A stretch of DNA of 64,000 nucleotides, taken from contig NZ_JAAALO010000011.1 of NCBI RefSeq assembly GCF_009908295.1, positions 1 to 64,000 of the forward strand, in the 5' to 3' direction. The position numbers and the translations under genes were made by a program. The notes under the pieces were generated by a model, which saw nothing but the letters and a program-made list of their open reading frames with translations, was not told the DNA's origin and searched no databases. This DNA comes from Micromonospora rubida (GTDB taxonomy: Bacteria > Actinomycetota > Actinomycetes > Mycobacteriales > Micromonosporaceae). Shown here one piece after another: positions 45,595 to 53,661 of this stretch; position 1 is the stretch's first letter, and the number at the start of each line of letters is the position of its first letter.

Positions 45595-45654
45595 ATGCCC
45601 GCGCACCCGACCTGCTGGTGGCCCGCCGACCCGGCGGCCCACCCCCGCGCGTAG
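45595..45654 (+). CDS. trpL: Trp-rich leader peptide of an attenuator
   Basis: This 19-codon frame, MPAHPTCWWPADPAAHPRA, has tandem Trp codons (45616-45621). It starts 13 bases after an AGGG ribosome-like site and ends 95 bases before the anthranilate synthase gene. Trp codons make up about one percent of residues in general, so two adjacent ones in a short leader before a tryptophan-pathway type gene strongly indicate a trp attenuator. An attenuator of this kind is known before the fused trpEG gene of Streptomyces venezuelae. Confidence 0.78.
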   Translation: MPAHPTCWWPADPAAHPRA

Positions 45655-45749
45655 CTTCCCACGCGGCCGCCCGACAAGGCGGTCGCCGGTTCTCTCCCCC
45701 GGCCCAGGGCCGCCCCGACGGCGACGCCCGGCCACCAGGAGAAACCCCG
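45655..45749 (+). promoter_or_regulatory. probable trp attenuator stem-loops
   Basis: After the leader stop, GGCCGCC (about 45671-45677) can pair with GGCGGTC (45684-45690), and CGGCC with GGCCG (about 45702-45714) further on. The G/C-rich segments offer alternative pairings as expected for ribosome-mediated attenuation. I did not resolve the exact antiterminator. A ribosome site (AGGAGA) lies at 45737-45742. Confidence 0.5.
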
Positions 45750-47681
45750 ATGACCAGCCCGCACGACCTGCTCGCCGCCGTCGCCCGCGGCGTCGACCCC
45801 GGCCCCTTCGCGCTCGTGCGCCGCGAGGGCGCCGACCATCTTGAGCTTTTCACCGGCACGGTACGCCCCGTCGACCGGCTCGCCGACGTCCCGCTGCCCG
45901 ACGGGCCGCCCGGCCCCCGCACCCTGGCGCTGGTGCCCTACCGGCAGGTCACCGAGCGCGGGTTCGACTGCGTGGACGACGGCACCCCGCTGGAGTGCCT
46001 GGAGATCGCCGGGCACGCCCGGTTGCCCCTGGCCGACGCGCTCGCCGCCCTGCCCGACGCCCCGGTGGCCACCGCCGACGCCGGGTTCGACATCGCCGAT
46101 GCCGAGTACGCCGACATCGTCGCCCGGGTGCTCGCCGAGGAGATCGGCCGGGGCGAGGGGGCGAACTTCGTCATCCACCGCACCCTGCGGGCCGCCGTGC
46201 AGGGCTCCCCGCTGGTCGCCGCCCTGGCCGCGCTGCGCCGGTTGCTGCTGCGCGAGCGCGGCGCGTACTGGACGTTCGTGGTGCACACCGGGACGCGGAT
46301 CCTGGTCGGGGCCAGCCCGGAGCGGCACGTCAGCGTCGACGACGGGCTGGTCATGATGAACCCGATCAGCGGCACCTTCCGGCACGGCGGGACGGCGGAC
46401 CGGGCGGCGCTGCTGCGCTTCCTCACCGACCCGAAGGAGGTCGACGAGCTGTACATGGTGCTCGACGAGGAGCTGAAGATGATGGCCCGCGTCGCCGAGC
46501 GCGGCGGGCAGGTCGTCGGCCCGTACCTCAAGGAGATGTCCCACCTGGCGCACACCGAGTACCTGCTAGCCGGGCGGGGCCGCCTGGACGTGCGGGACGT
46601 GCTGCGGGAGACGATGTTCGCCCCCACCGTCACCGGCAGCCCGATGGAGAACGCCTGCCGGGTGATCGCCCGGCACGAGACGACCGGGCGGCGCTACTAC
46701 GCCGGGGTGCTGGCCCTGCTGGGCCGCGACGACGCCGGCCGGCAGACCCTGGACGCGCCGATCCTGATCCGGACCGCCGAGATCTCCCCCGCCGGCGAGC
46801 TGCGGGTGCCGGTCGGGGCGACCCTGGTGCGTCACTCCACGCCCTCCGGCGAGGTGGCCGAGACCCACGCCAAGGCCGCCGGGGTGCTGGCCGCCCTCGG
46901 CCTGCGCCCCGACGCCCCCGACCCGGGTCCCGGCCCGGTCGAGCGGCTCGCCGACGACCCGGAGGTACGGGCGGCGCTGGCCGCCCGCAACGCCCCGCTG
47001 GCCCGGTTCTGGCTGGATCAGCGGCCCACGGGGGCAGTGGCGCTGCCCGGGCTGACCGGCCGCCGGGCGCTGATCGTGGACGGCGAGGACACCTTCACCG
47101 GCATGCTCGCCCACCAGCTACGCGCCCTCGGGCTGGCCGTCGAGCTGACCCCGTGGCACGCCGCCGGCCCCACCGCCGGGTACGACCTGGTGGTGGCCGG
47201 GCCCGGCCCGGGCGACCCCCGGGCGGTGGAGCAGCCGAAGATGGCCGCCCTGCGCGGACTGCTCGCCGGGCGGCTCGCCGCCGCCGCCCCCACCCTGGCG
47301 GTGTGCCTGAGCCACCAACTCCTGGCCGGGCTGCTCGGCCTGCCGCTGCACCGGCGGGACGCGCCCTACCAGGGGTTGCAGCGGGACGTGATGGTCTTCG
47401 GAGCCAGCCGGCGGGTCGGGTTCTACTCCACCTTCACCGCCCTCGCCGACGCCGACCGGGTGGCCACCCCGTACGGGGCGGTGGAGCTGTCCCGCGACCC
47501 GGACGACCGCGCGGTGCACGCGCTGCGCGGGCCCGGCTTCGCCGGGGTGCAGTTCCACCCCGAGTCGGTGCTCAGCCGCGACGGGCTCGCGGTCCTGGCC
47601 GACGTGCTCGCCCACCTGCTATCGGTGCCGTCGGGCCGCTCGCCGGCCGGGCTGGGGCATGGGCCGACGCAACGGGGGTAG
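45750..47681 (+). CDS. fused anthranilate synthase (or ADIC synthase), TrpEG/PhzE type
   Basis: This 643-residue protein joins a chorismate-binding TrpE-like domain (about 1-420) and a class I glutamine amidotransferase (about 430-630). The first domain includes NFVIHRTLRAAVQG, GASPERHVSV, NPISGTFRHGG and ETMFAPTVTGSPMEN. The second has GPGPGDP, nucleophile Cys519 in AVCLSHQLL and His603/Glu605 in VQFHPES. It makes anthranilate for tryptophan or a secondary metabolite, or 2-amino-2-deoxyisochorismate as in PhzE; residues alone do not decide. Length fits both types. The Trp-codon leader supports tryptophan-dependent control and favours anthranilate. No other trp or phenazine genes adjoin it. 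Confidence 0.9.
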   Translation: MTSPHDLLAAVARGVDPGPFALVRREGADHLELFTGTVRPVDRLADVPLPDGPPGPRTLALVPYRQVTERGFDCVDDGTPLECLEIAGHARLPLADALAALPDAPVATADAGFDIADAEYADIVARVLAEEIGRGEGANFVIHRTLRAAVQGSPLVAALAALRRLLLRERGAYWTFVVHTGTRILVGASPERHVSVDDGLVMMNPISGTFRHGGTADRAALLRFLTDPKEVDELYMVLDEELKMMARVAERGGQVVGPYLKEMSHLAHTEYLLAGRGRLDVRDVLRETMFAPTVTGSPMENACRVIARHETTGRRYYAGVLALLGRDDAGRQTLDAPILIRTAEISPAGELRVPVGATLVRHSTPSGEVAETHAKAAGVLAALGLRPDAPDPGPGPVERLADDPEVRAALAARNAPLARFWLDQRPTGAVALPGLTGRRALIVDGEDTFTGMLAHQLRALGLAVELTPWHAAGPTAGYDLVVAGPGPGDPRAVEQPKMAALRGLLAGRLAAAAPTLAVCLSHQLLAGLLGLPLHRRDAPYQGLQRDVMVFGASRRVGFYSTFTALADADRVATPYGAVELSRDPDDRAVHALRGPGFAGVQFHPESVLSRDGLAVLADVLAHLLSVPSGRSPAGLGHGPTQRG

Positions 47682-47758
47682 TGACCCGACGACCGGCGGC
47701 GTGGGCGGGCCGAGAGCCCCGTCCGCTTCGCGGTGGTCGGTGGGATCCCGCCGGCCGG

Positions 47759-48151
47759 TCAGTCGTTCAGCTTGTCGCGCAGGTCGTTGACCCGCTTTTC
47801 CACCCGGTCGACGGCCTTCTCGTTGTTGACGAACGTGCTGATCCCGGCCGCCAGGGCGAGCCCGAGCAGCACCGCGAGGGCGCTGAGCACCAGCCCGCCG
47901 ATCGCCACGCCGCGTCCGGTCACCCCGGGCCGGGCCGCCATCTTCAACCCGACGATGCCGAGGATCACCCCGATCACGCCGAGCAGCAGACCGACCGAGG
48001 CCAGGATGGCGGTCAGCACGCTGAGCAGCCCGGCGACCCCGAACACCAGGGCGAAGGTCGCCGCGGCGCTGGTCTTGGCCCGGCCGCCGGCCGGCGACGG
48101 CTGGCGGCCGGTGGATCCGGCACCCCGGGCCGGCTCGTTTGACGCGGTCAT
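47759..48151 (-). CDS. small two-helix membrane protein (DUF4190-like)
   Basis: This 130-residue protein has a polar N-terminus (1-28), two membrane helices (about 30-70 and 82-105) separated by the G-x-x-G-L-K-M-A-A-R loop, and a charged C-terminal helix (DRVEKRVNDLRDKLND). The helix-loop pattern ALVFGVAGLLS then GVIGVILGIVGLKMA is that of DUF4190-type proteins of unknown function. The start follows GAGGTGTGGG. Confidence 0.8.
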   Translation of the reverse strand: MTASNEPARGAGSTGRQPSPAGGRAKTSAAATFALVFGVAGLLSVLTAILASVGLLLGVIGVILGIVGLKMAARPGVTGRGVAIGGLVLSALAVLLGLALAAGISTFVNNEKAVDRVEKRVNDLRDKLND

Positions 48152-48406
48152 CCCACACCTCGCATTCGTCGCGTCGATCCGTCCCGCCGCATCCCCGCTG
48201 TGTCGCCGCCCATGCCTCGCGAACGGCCCGCTTCCGCCCACGTACCATGCCCGGCCGCGCGCACCCGACGCCGGCCGGTCGGCGCACGAAGTTCGCCGAC
48301 CGGGGGTAGGGACGCCGGCGACCGGTGGCCGGAAGCGGGTACGAGAGCCCCGTCCGGCCACCGGTCGCCGAACGGGAGGCGTCAGCCGGCGGCGCCGAAC
48401 GAGGGG

Positions 48407-49027
48407 TCAGCCGGCGGCCAGGCCCTTCTTCAGCGCCGCGCCGATCCGCACCGCCCGCTTCGCGGTCAGCGCCGTCGCGCCGAGCGCCACGGCGTCCGGG
48501 GCCACCTCGCCGTTGTTGCTGGTGTGCGAGGCACCGTACGGGTTGCCGGCGATGAACTGGCTCGGGTCGGTGTAGCCGGGGGTGACCACGACACCGCCCC
48601 AGTGGTAGAAGGTCGTGAACAGCGACAGCAGCGTGGACTCCTGCCCGCCGTGCGTGGTCGCCGTCGAGGTGAACGCGGCGTACGCCTTGTCCGCCAGCGC
48701 CCCGTTCGCCCACAGCGGCCCGGTGGTGTCGATGAACTGCTTGAGCTGCGCGGCGATCATGCCGTACCGGGTCGGCGAGCCGAAGATCACCACGTCGGCC
48801 CAGGACAGGTCGTCGGGCTCGGCCTCCATGACCTCCTGGGTCTCCAGGCGGTGCGCCTGCCACCCCGAGTTGGAGCGGATCGCCTCGTCCGGCGCCAGCT
48901 CACGCACCTTGCGCAGGCGGACCTCCGCACCGGCCTCCCCGGCGGCCTCGGCAGCCGCGACCGCCATCTGGTATGTGATGCCGGTCGCGCTGTAGTAGAT
49001 CACCGCGACCTTGATCTGGCCGTCCAT
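48407..49027 (-). CDS. wrbA: WrbA-type NAD(P)H:quinone oxidoreductase
   Basis: This 206-residue flavodoxin-like quinone reductase has the FMN phosphate-binding loop YYSATGITYQM near 11-21, the WrbA signature GSPTRYGMIAAQLKQFID near 84-101 and GGQESTLLSLFTTFYHWG near 127-144. It reduces quinones by two electrons, protecting against oxidative stress. The start at 49027 follows GAGGAGAGGAA. Confidence 0.93.
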   Translation of the reverse strand: MDGQIKVAVIYYSATGITYQMAVAAAEAAGEAGAEVRLRKVRELAPDEAIRSNSGWQAHRLETQEVMEAEPDDLSWADVVIFGSPTRYGMIAAQLKQFIDTTGPLWANGALADKAYAAFTSTATTHGGQESTLLSLFTTFYHWGGVVVTPGYTDPSQFIAGNPYGASHTSNNGEVAPDAVALGATALTAKRAVRIGAALKKGLAAG

Positions 49028-49136
49028 CAGATGTTCCTCTCCTCGGTTCAGGTCAGCTCCGGCGCCTACCCGTTCCCCGCGACCGCAAACCCCGGGTCGG
49101 TGCCGCCGCCGGGCCGCGCGCTGGCATGCTCGACGC

Positions 49137-49631
49137 ATGCTGATCAGGGAGGCCACCGCCGCCGACTGGCCCGGGATCTGGCCGTTCCTGCGCCGGATCG
49201 TGGCCGCCGGTGAGACGTACACCTGGCCCCGGGACGTCGACGAGGCGACCGCCCGGCGGCTGTGGCTGCCCGGCCCGCCGGCCCGCGCGGTCGTCGCCGT
49301 CGACGACGCCGCCGACGGGACGGTGCTGGGGACGGCGAAGCTGGCCCCCAACCAGCTCGGCCCCGGCGACCACGTGGCCAACGCGAGCTTCATGGTCTCC
49401 CCGGCCGCCGCCGGGCGCGGGGTGGGCCGGGCGCTGGGCGCGCACGTGCTGGACCTGGCCCGGGCCGAGGGCTACCGGGCGATGCAGTTCAACGCGGTGG
49501 TGGCCAGCAACGAGCGGGCGGTGGCGCTGTGGCGGTCCCTCGGCTTCGCGGTGGTCGGCCGGATCCCCGAGGGCTTCCGGCATCCGAGCCGGGGGTACGT
49601 CGACCTGCTCGTCATGCACCGCCAGCTCTGA
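49137..49631 (+). CDS. GNAT N-acetyltransferase
   Basis: This 164-residue protein has the acetyl-CoA-binding signature of the GNAT fold (GRGVGRALGAHVLDLARAEG, about 98-117), preceded by ANASFMVSPAAAG. The phosphinothricin/aminoacyl-type end NERAVALWRSLGFAVVGRIP lies near 128-147. The substrate is unknown. A copy of the dispersed hairpin element follows its stop. Confidence 0.9.
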   Translation: MLIREATAADWPGIWPFLRRIVAAGETYTWPRDVDEATARRLWLPGPPARAVVAVDDAADGTVLGTAKLAPNQLGPGDHVANASFMVSPAAAGRGVGRALGAHVLDLARAEGYRAMQFNAVVASNERAVALWRSLGFAVVGRIPEGFRHPSRGYVDLLVMHRQL

Positions 49632-49654
49632 CCGTCGCCGGCCGGCCCTACCCC

Positions 49655-49925
49655 GGCCCCGGCGAAGTCGTGAAAGTCGGGCTCGGCAGGCCCCGGGGAT
49701 GCGCGCGCTGCCGACATCATCGGACCCGTGCCGGGGCGGCCTACCCTCGTTCGGCCCCTGTGGAGCTGCCCCGTTTGTGCTACCGATGGAGCGGGCGCAT
49801 GGACGGGGCAGCTCCATAGGGGCCGAAGGACAGGTCCCCGACCGGATCCGGGCCGCAATCGTCGGGCCGCCACCCGACTGCCCGGTGTGCGGGGCGGCCT
49901 GGGGCGGCGTAGCAGCGACCCGGGG
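49655..49925. repeat. dispersed hairpin element, copy B
   Basis: It shares the outer, hairpin and downstream blocks with 29312-29640. Its 22-bp stem (49753-49774 with 49803-49824, one G-T pair) changes sequence relative to copy A at the same stem position yet keeps pairing. The loop core from TTTGTGCTACC to GGGCGC is unchanged. It begins about 24 bases after the GNAT stop. Confidence 0.75.
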
Positions 49926-50239
49926 CATCCACGCGAGAGGGGACATAGCTTAGGACGGGCAGACCGAGGCCCCGGCCAGGCTCTCGGAGACCACCGCCAT
50001 CCGTGCGGCGAACAGGTCGCGTTGCACCTGCGCCAGCTCACCCCGGCGTCGACATCATCGAGCCCGGCAGCGGCATGGGCCGCAGCCACGCCGAAAGGTG
50101 ACCGACAGTGATCGTCCGCTCAAGATTTGCGCAAGTTCCACGGTCGGCGGGCCCGGGCGGACCCGGCGAGCGCCATCCTGAGCGGACCGGCGCCGGCGGC
50201 CAGGGGGCCGTCGCCCCGCGCCGGGCGACCTGAACGGGG

Positions 50240-50278
50240 GATCGCGCTCCGCCGGCGACAGACCGGCGTAGCGCGATC
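50240..50278 (-). terminator. two-part stem-loop downstream of DUF3037/HipA-like genes
   Basis: A 9-bp stem (50240-50248 with 50270-50278) continues after a small bulge into a 5-bp stem (50251-50255 with 50263-50267). It lies about 100 bases beyond the stop of the DUF3037 gene and is the nearest terminator-like structure. Confidence 0.55.
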
Positions 50279-50380
50279 AGGGGGGACCGCCGCCCACTCC
50301 GACCGGGTCGGGGTCAAGCCCGCGCTGGACGGGGGCCGTCGCCGCGGAACCACCTCCGGCCGGGTCCGCGCGGGGCGCGG

Positions 50381-50749
50381 TCAGCGGACCAGGGCGTCCA
50401 GCAGCCGGTCCAGTTCCGCCGCCGGGTCGGCGGTCAGCCCGGTGTGCACCGGGCTGGTCTGGATCATCGTGCTGCGCGGCGCGGCGAGCCAGCGGAACCG
50501 CTCCCCGTGCTTCATCCGCCCCGACGGCCCGTCCCCGGCACACGTCCGGTCCCAGGAGCTTAGCGCCGTCGCGACCTCGGCCAGGTCCACGTCCGGCGCG
50601 AGGGCCCGGACCCGGTCGGCGTCCAGGTGGGTACGCGCGGCGAGGAAGTCCCGCCCCTGGCAGTACAGGATCACCCCGACGTTGATCTGCTCGCCGCGCT
50701 CGACCCGGGGCACCAGCCGGATCATCGCGTACTCGAAGGGCTCTCTCAC
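50381..50749 (-). CDS. DUF3037 domain protein
   Basis: This 122-residue protein starts at the GTG overlapping the HipA-like stop by four bases. The pattern FEYAMIRLVPRVERGEQINVG (split over residues 5-25), followed by GVILYC, and the conserved end WLAAPRSTMIQTSPVHTG, are typical for DUF3037. Members occur beside HipA-like kinases in many bacteria; the function is unknown, but the coupling suggests a two-protein unit. Confidence 0.88.
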   Translation of the reverse strand: MREPFEYAMIRLVPRVERGEQINVGVILYCQGRDFLAARTHLDADRVRALAPDVDLAEVATALSSWDRTCAGDGPSGRMKHGERFRWLAAPRSTMIQTSPVHTGLTADPAAELDRLLDALVR

Positions 50750-51504
50750 GCGGCGCTCCCCTGGGGCAGCCAATCGGCGGTGCGCGCGACCCGGCGGGTG
50801 AGGTGGTCGACGTACGCGGCGCGGGCCGCGTCGGCGGAGTCGAAGTCCAGCCCGGCCAGCCAGGCGTCGGGGACCAGGGCCAGCACCTCGGCCAGCAGCC
50901 CGGGGGTGACCCGGGGCGCCAGGTCCGCGTCGGCCTCGGCCAGCCGGCTCGCGTACGGGGCCAGCACGTGGTCGTCGGCCCGGTACGCCCGGTGCACCGC
51001 CTTTTCGGCGCGCGGCCAGTTGTGGTGGAAGTACAGGCAGGCCCCGTGGTCGATCAGCCACAGCTCGCGGTGCCAGATCAGCAGGTTGGGGTTGCGCCAG
51101 CTCCGGTCGACGTTCTCGGTGAACGCGTCGAACCACAGCACCCGGGACGCCAGCGTCGGGTCGACCAGGTGCGCCACCGGGTCGTAGCCGAGCGCGCCGG
51201 GCAGGAAGTCCATCCCGAGGTTCGGCCCCCCGCTGCCGCGCAGCAGCTCCTGCACCTCCTGGTCGGGCTCGGCCCGGCCGATCACCGGGTCGATGTCGAG
51301 AACGACCAGCCGGGGCACCGCCAGCCCGAGCCGGCGGGCCAGCTCGGCGCAGATCACCTCGGCGACCAGCGCCTTCGGCCCCTGCCCCGCGCCCCGGAAC
51401 TTCGCCACGTACGTGCCGAGGTCGTCGGCCTCGACCACACCGGGCAGCGAGCCGCCCTCGCGCAGTGGGGTGACATACCGGATTCCGGTGACCTGACGGA
51501 GCAC
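50746..51504 (-). CDS. HipA-like kinase-fold protein
   Basis: This 252-residue protein resembles the HipA/PI3-4-kinase-like fold. An ATP-side Lys is in YVAKFRGAGQGPKALVAE (near 32-49), a catalytic-loop-like FTENVDRSWRNPN (near 127-139) and a metal-binding LIDHGACLYF (near 149-158). It lacks the full HipA C-terminal region and is not followed by a HipB-like repressor, so it is not a standard toxin. Linkage to DUF3037 defines a small conserved pair with unknown target. Confidence 0.82.
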   Translation of the reverse strand: MLRQVTGIRYVTPLREGGSLPGVVEADDLGTYVAKFRGAGQGPKALVAEVICAELARRLGLAVPRLVVLDIDPVIGRAEPDQEVQELLRGSGGPNLGMDFLPGALGYDPVAHLVDPTLASRVLWFDAFTENVDRSWRNPNLLIWHRELWLIDHGACLYFHHNWPRAEKAVHRAYRADDHVLAPYASRLAEADADLAPRVTPGLLAEVLALVPDAWLAGLDFDSADAARAAYVDHLTRRVARTADWLPQGSAA

Positions 51505-51693
51505 GAACCCACCCTAACCGGGCCGACACGGGAGCGGCCATCCGGGCACGCCCCCGGCTCACCGCGTACCACCCGCTCCAGCGGCCGGGCTGGTCACCAC
51601 CGCCGACGGCCGGCTGGCCGGGCGCGGGGCCCGGCGGGTGTCGGTGCCCGGTCCTATGCTGTCCGTCGACCCGGACGGAAGGCGGCTGACCAC

Positions 51694-52851
51694 GTGGCAA
51701 CGAGCGGCGCGAGGACACGGACGGCGGCACCGGCCGGAAAGGCGGAGCTGACCGGCGCGGAGGCGCTCGCGCTGCGGACGGCCAGCCTGCTGCTGCGCCC
51801 CCATCCCACCGCCCGCCCCACCGACGTGGCCGGCGTGGTCGAGTGGTTCGGCGCGATGCAGGCGCAGGACGTGGCGAGCGGCATGTGGTCGCTCGGGCTG
51901 CGGCTGCCCGGCTGGACACAGGCCGACGTACAGGCGGCGCTGGAGCGTCGGGAGGCGCTGCGCACCTGGCCGATGCGCGGCACCGTGCACCTGGTGCCGT
52001 CCCGGGACGCCCGCTGGATGCTGGAGGTGACCGGGGCGCGCATCCTGGCCGCCGCCGGCCCCCGGCGGGCGTTGCTCGGTCTCAGCCTGGAAGACGTAGA
52101 CCGGGCCGCCGACGTGCTCGGCGAGGCGCTGGCCGGCGGCGTCCGGATGACCCGCTCGGAATGCCTGGGCACGCTCAACGCGGCCGGCGTCGAGGCCACC
52201 GGGCAGCGCGGCTACCACCTGCTCTGGTACGCGGCCCAGCGCGGCGTCACCTGCATCGCCCCGCACGTCGGCACCGAGCAGACCTTCGCCCTGCTCGACG
52301 AGTGGGTGCCCGACCCGCACCGCCCCGACCGCGACGAGGCGCTGGGCATCCTGGCGCTGCGCTACTTCCGCAGCCACGGCCCCACCACCCGGCAGGACTT
52401 CGCCGGCTGGACGGGCCTGACCGCCGCCGACGCCAAGCGGGGCATCGCCGCCGCCGGGCCGGCACTGACCACCGTGACGGTCGACGGGGTCGAGGCGGTG
52501 GTCGACCCGGCCCTGCTCGACGCGCCCCGGGAGCCGGTCGACGACGTGCACACCCTGCCCGGCTTCGACGAATACCTGCTGGGCTACAAGGACCGGGCGC
52601 TGATGCTCGACGCGGCGCACAAGCAGGCGATCATCCCCGGCGCCAACGGGGTCTTCCAGTCCACGGTGGTGCGCGGCGGCCGGGTGGCCGGCACCTGGAA
52701 GCGGACGCTGACCAAGACGAAGGTGAAGGTCGCGGTGCGCCCGCTGGTCGACCTCGACGCCGCCACCCGGGCCCGGGTCGACGCGGCGCTGGAGGCGTAC
52801 GCGGCGTTCGTCGGGCTGCCCCTGGCCGTCGACTGGGCCGCCGAAGCCTGA
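51694..52851 (+). CDS. winged-helix DNA-binding domain protein (HTH_42 type)
   Basis: This 385-residue protein is of the HTH_42/AlkZ-YcaQ-related superfamily. Typical motifs are WFGAMQAQDVASGMWSLGLR (near 50-69), LRTWPMRGTVHLVPSRDARW (near 89-108), QRGYHLLWYA and LLGYKDRALMLD near the end. AlkZ-like members are DNA glycosylases opening crosslinks; the Q-x-Q motif (here QAQD) sits in the catalytic region. Whether this member has glycosylase activity is not evident. The GTG start at 51694 follows GGAAGG with loose spacing. Confidence 0.82.
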   Translation: MATSGARTRTAAPAGKAELTGAEALALRTASLLLRPHPTARPTDVAGVVEWFGAMQAQDVASGMWSLGLRLPGWTQADVQAALERREALRTWPMRGTVHLVPSRDARWMLEVTGARILAAAGPRRALLGLSLEDVDRAADVLGEALAGGVRMTRSECLGTLNAAGVEATGQRGYHLLWYAAQRGVTCIAPHVGTEQTFALLDEWVPDPHRPDRDEALGILALRYFRSHGPTTRQDFAGWTGLTAADAKRGIAAAGPALTTVTVDGVEAVVDPALLDAPREPVDDVHTLPGFDEYLLGYKDRALMLDAAHKQAIIPGANGVFQSTVVRGGRVAGTWKRTLTKTKVKVAVRPLVDLDAATRARVDAALEAYAAFVGLPLAVDWAAEA

Positions 52852-52864
52852 CCCTCCGGTGTGG

Positions 52865-53518
52865 TTATCGCCGGGTCAGGCCGATGGTGGCGGCGAGGCG
52901 GGCCACGTCGGCGGCGATGGGGCCGGCGCGGAGCACGGCGGTGAGTGCGGTGTGGGCGGCGGGGCGGGTGCGGGTTTCGGCGGGGGCGATGGTGTCGGCG
53001 GTGATGAGGGCGCGGCCGGCGGCGTGGGGGTCGCCGAGGTCGAGGTGGGCGTGGGTGATGTCGATGAGGTGGGCGGCGCGGTGTTCGGCGGGGAGCCGGT
53101 GCCAGGTGTCGCCGCTGGTGGCCCGTTGGTGGGTGGTGACGGCCCGGTGGTGGTCGCCGAGGCGCATGGCGGTCAGGGCGCGGGCGAGTTCGACGGCGGT
53201 GGACCCGAAGCCGGTGCCGTCGTTGTCGTGATGGCGGTGCTCGCCGTGGGCGGTGGCGAGGTGGGCCGCGCGTTCGGTGAGTTCGCCGGCGGTGGTGTCG
53301 TCTCCGCAGGTGGCGGCGGCGAGGGCGGCGGCGACGGTTTCGATCACCGAGAGCCGGTCGAGGGTGCGGACGCCTCGCTCGACCTTGTCGACCCAGCTCT
53401 TCGACTTGCCGATCCGGTCGGCGAAGACCTGCTGACTCATTCCCCGGCGGTCCCGCAACTCCGCCATCCGCAGCCCGATCGGCAGTTCGTTGCCGGTGCG
53501 CCGGCCCGGCCCGGTCAT
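52865..53518 (-). CDS. XRE-family transcriptional regulator with TPR-like tail
   Basis: This 217-residue regulator has an N-terminal helix-turn-helix (LRMAELRDRRGMSQQVFADRIG near 16-37, then SKSWVDKVERGVR) and a helical C-terminal part, a shortened TPR-like sensor as in the many actinobacterial XRE regulators. A tiny membrane protein gene ends inside its start codon (ATGA). The C-terminal half is rich in Thr/His, a composition unlike its neighbours. Confidence 0.86.
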   Translation of the reverse strand: MTGPGRRTGNELPIGLRMAELRDRRGMSQQVFADRIGKSKSWVDKVERGVRTLDRLSVIETVAAALAAATCGDDTTAGELTERAAHLATAHGEHRHHDNDGTGFGSTAVELARALTAMRLGDHHRAVTTHQRATSGDTWHRLPAEHRAAHLIDITHAHLDLGDPHAAGRALITADTIAPAETRTRPAAHTALTAVLRAGPIAADVARLAATIGLTRR

Positions 53519-53661
53519 CGCTCCCCCTCAGCCGGCGGCATGGCGTCGGTGGACTCCCCGCAGCACGGACACCACCGGGACTTGACCCGAAACGCGAGGA
53601 GCCCGAGCAGGAACCCCGGCACCAGCCCACCAAACACGATCGACACGACTTCGGAGATCAC
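53515..53661 (-). CDS. tiny membrane protein with CPCCG motif
   Basis: This 48-codon gene is too small for most gene finders. It starts at GTG 53661 after GCGAGGG and overlaps the XRE start by four bases. One membrane helix (about 3-27, ISEVVSIVFGGLVPGFLLGL) is followed by FRVKSRWCPCCGES and a short polar end. The paired Cys could bind zinc or a thiol ligand. Tight coupling suggests a membrane partner of the XRE regulator, an inference from position only. Confidence 0.6.
   Translation of the reverse strand: MISEVVSIVFGGLVPGFLLGLLAFRVKSRWCPCCGESTDAMPPAEGER

Larger units (their letters stand above)
49632..50380. other. non-coding gap with repeat copy B and a hairpin
   Basis: No supported gene. 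It holds copy B of the dispersed element (49655-49925) and a strong stem-loop (50240-50278). On the minus strand near 49952-50045 a short frame ends DLFAARMAVVSESLAGASVC and may be the tail of a lost gene, but I cannot support it further. Confidence 0.55.
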
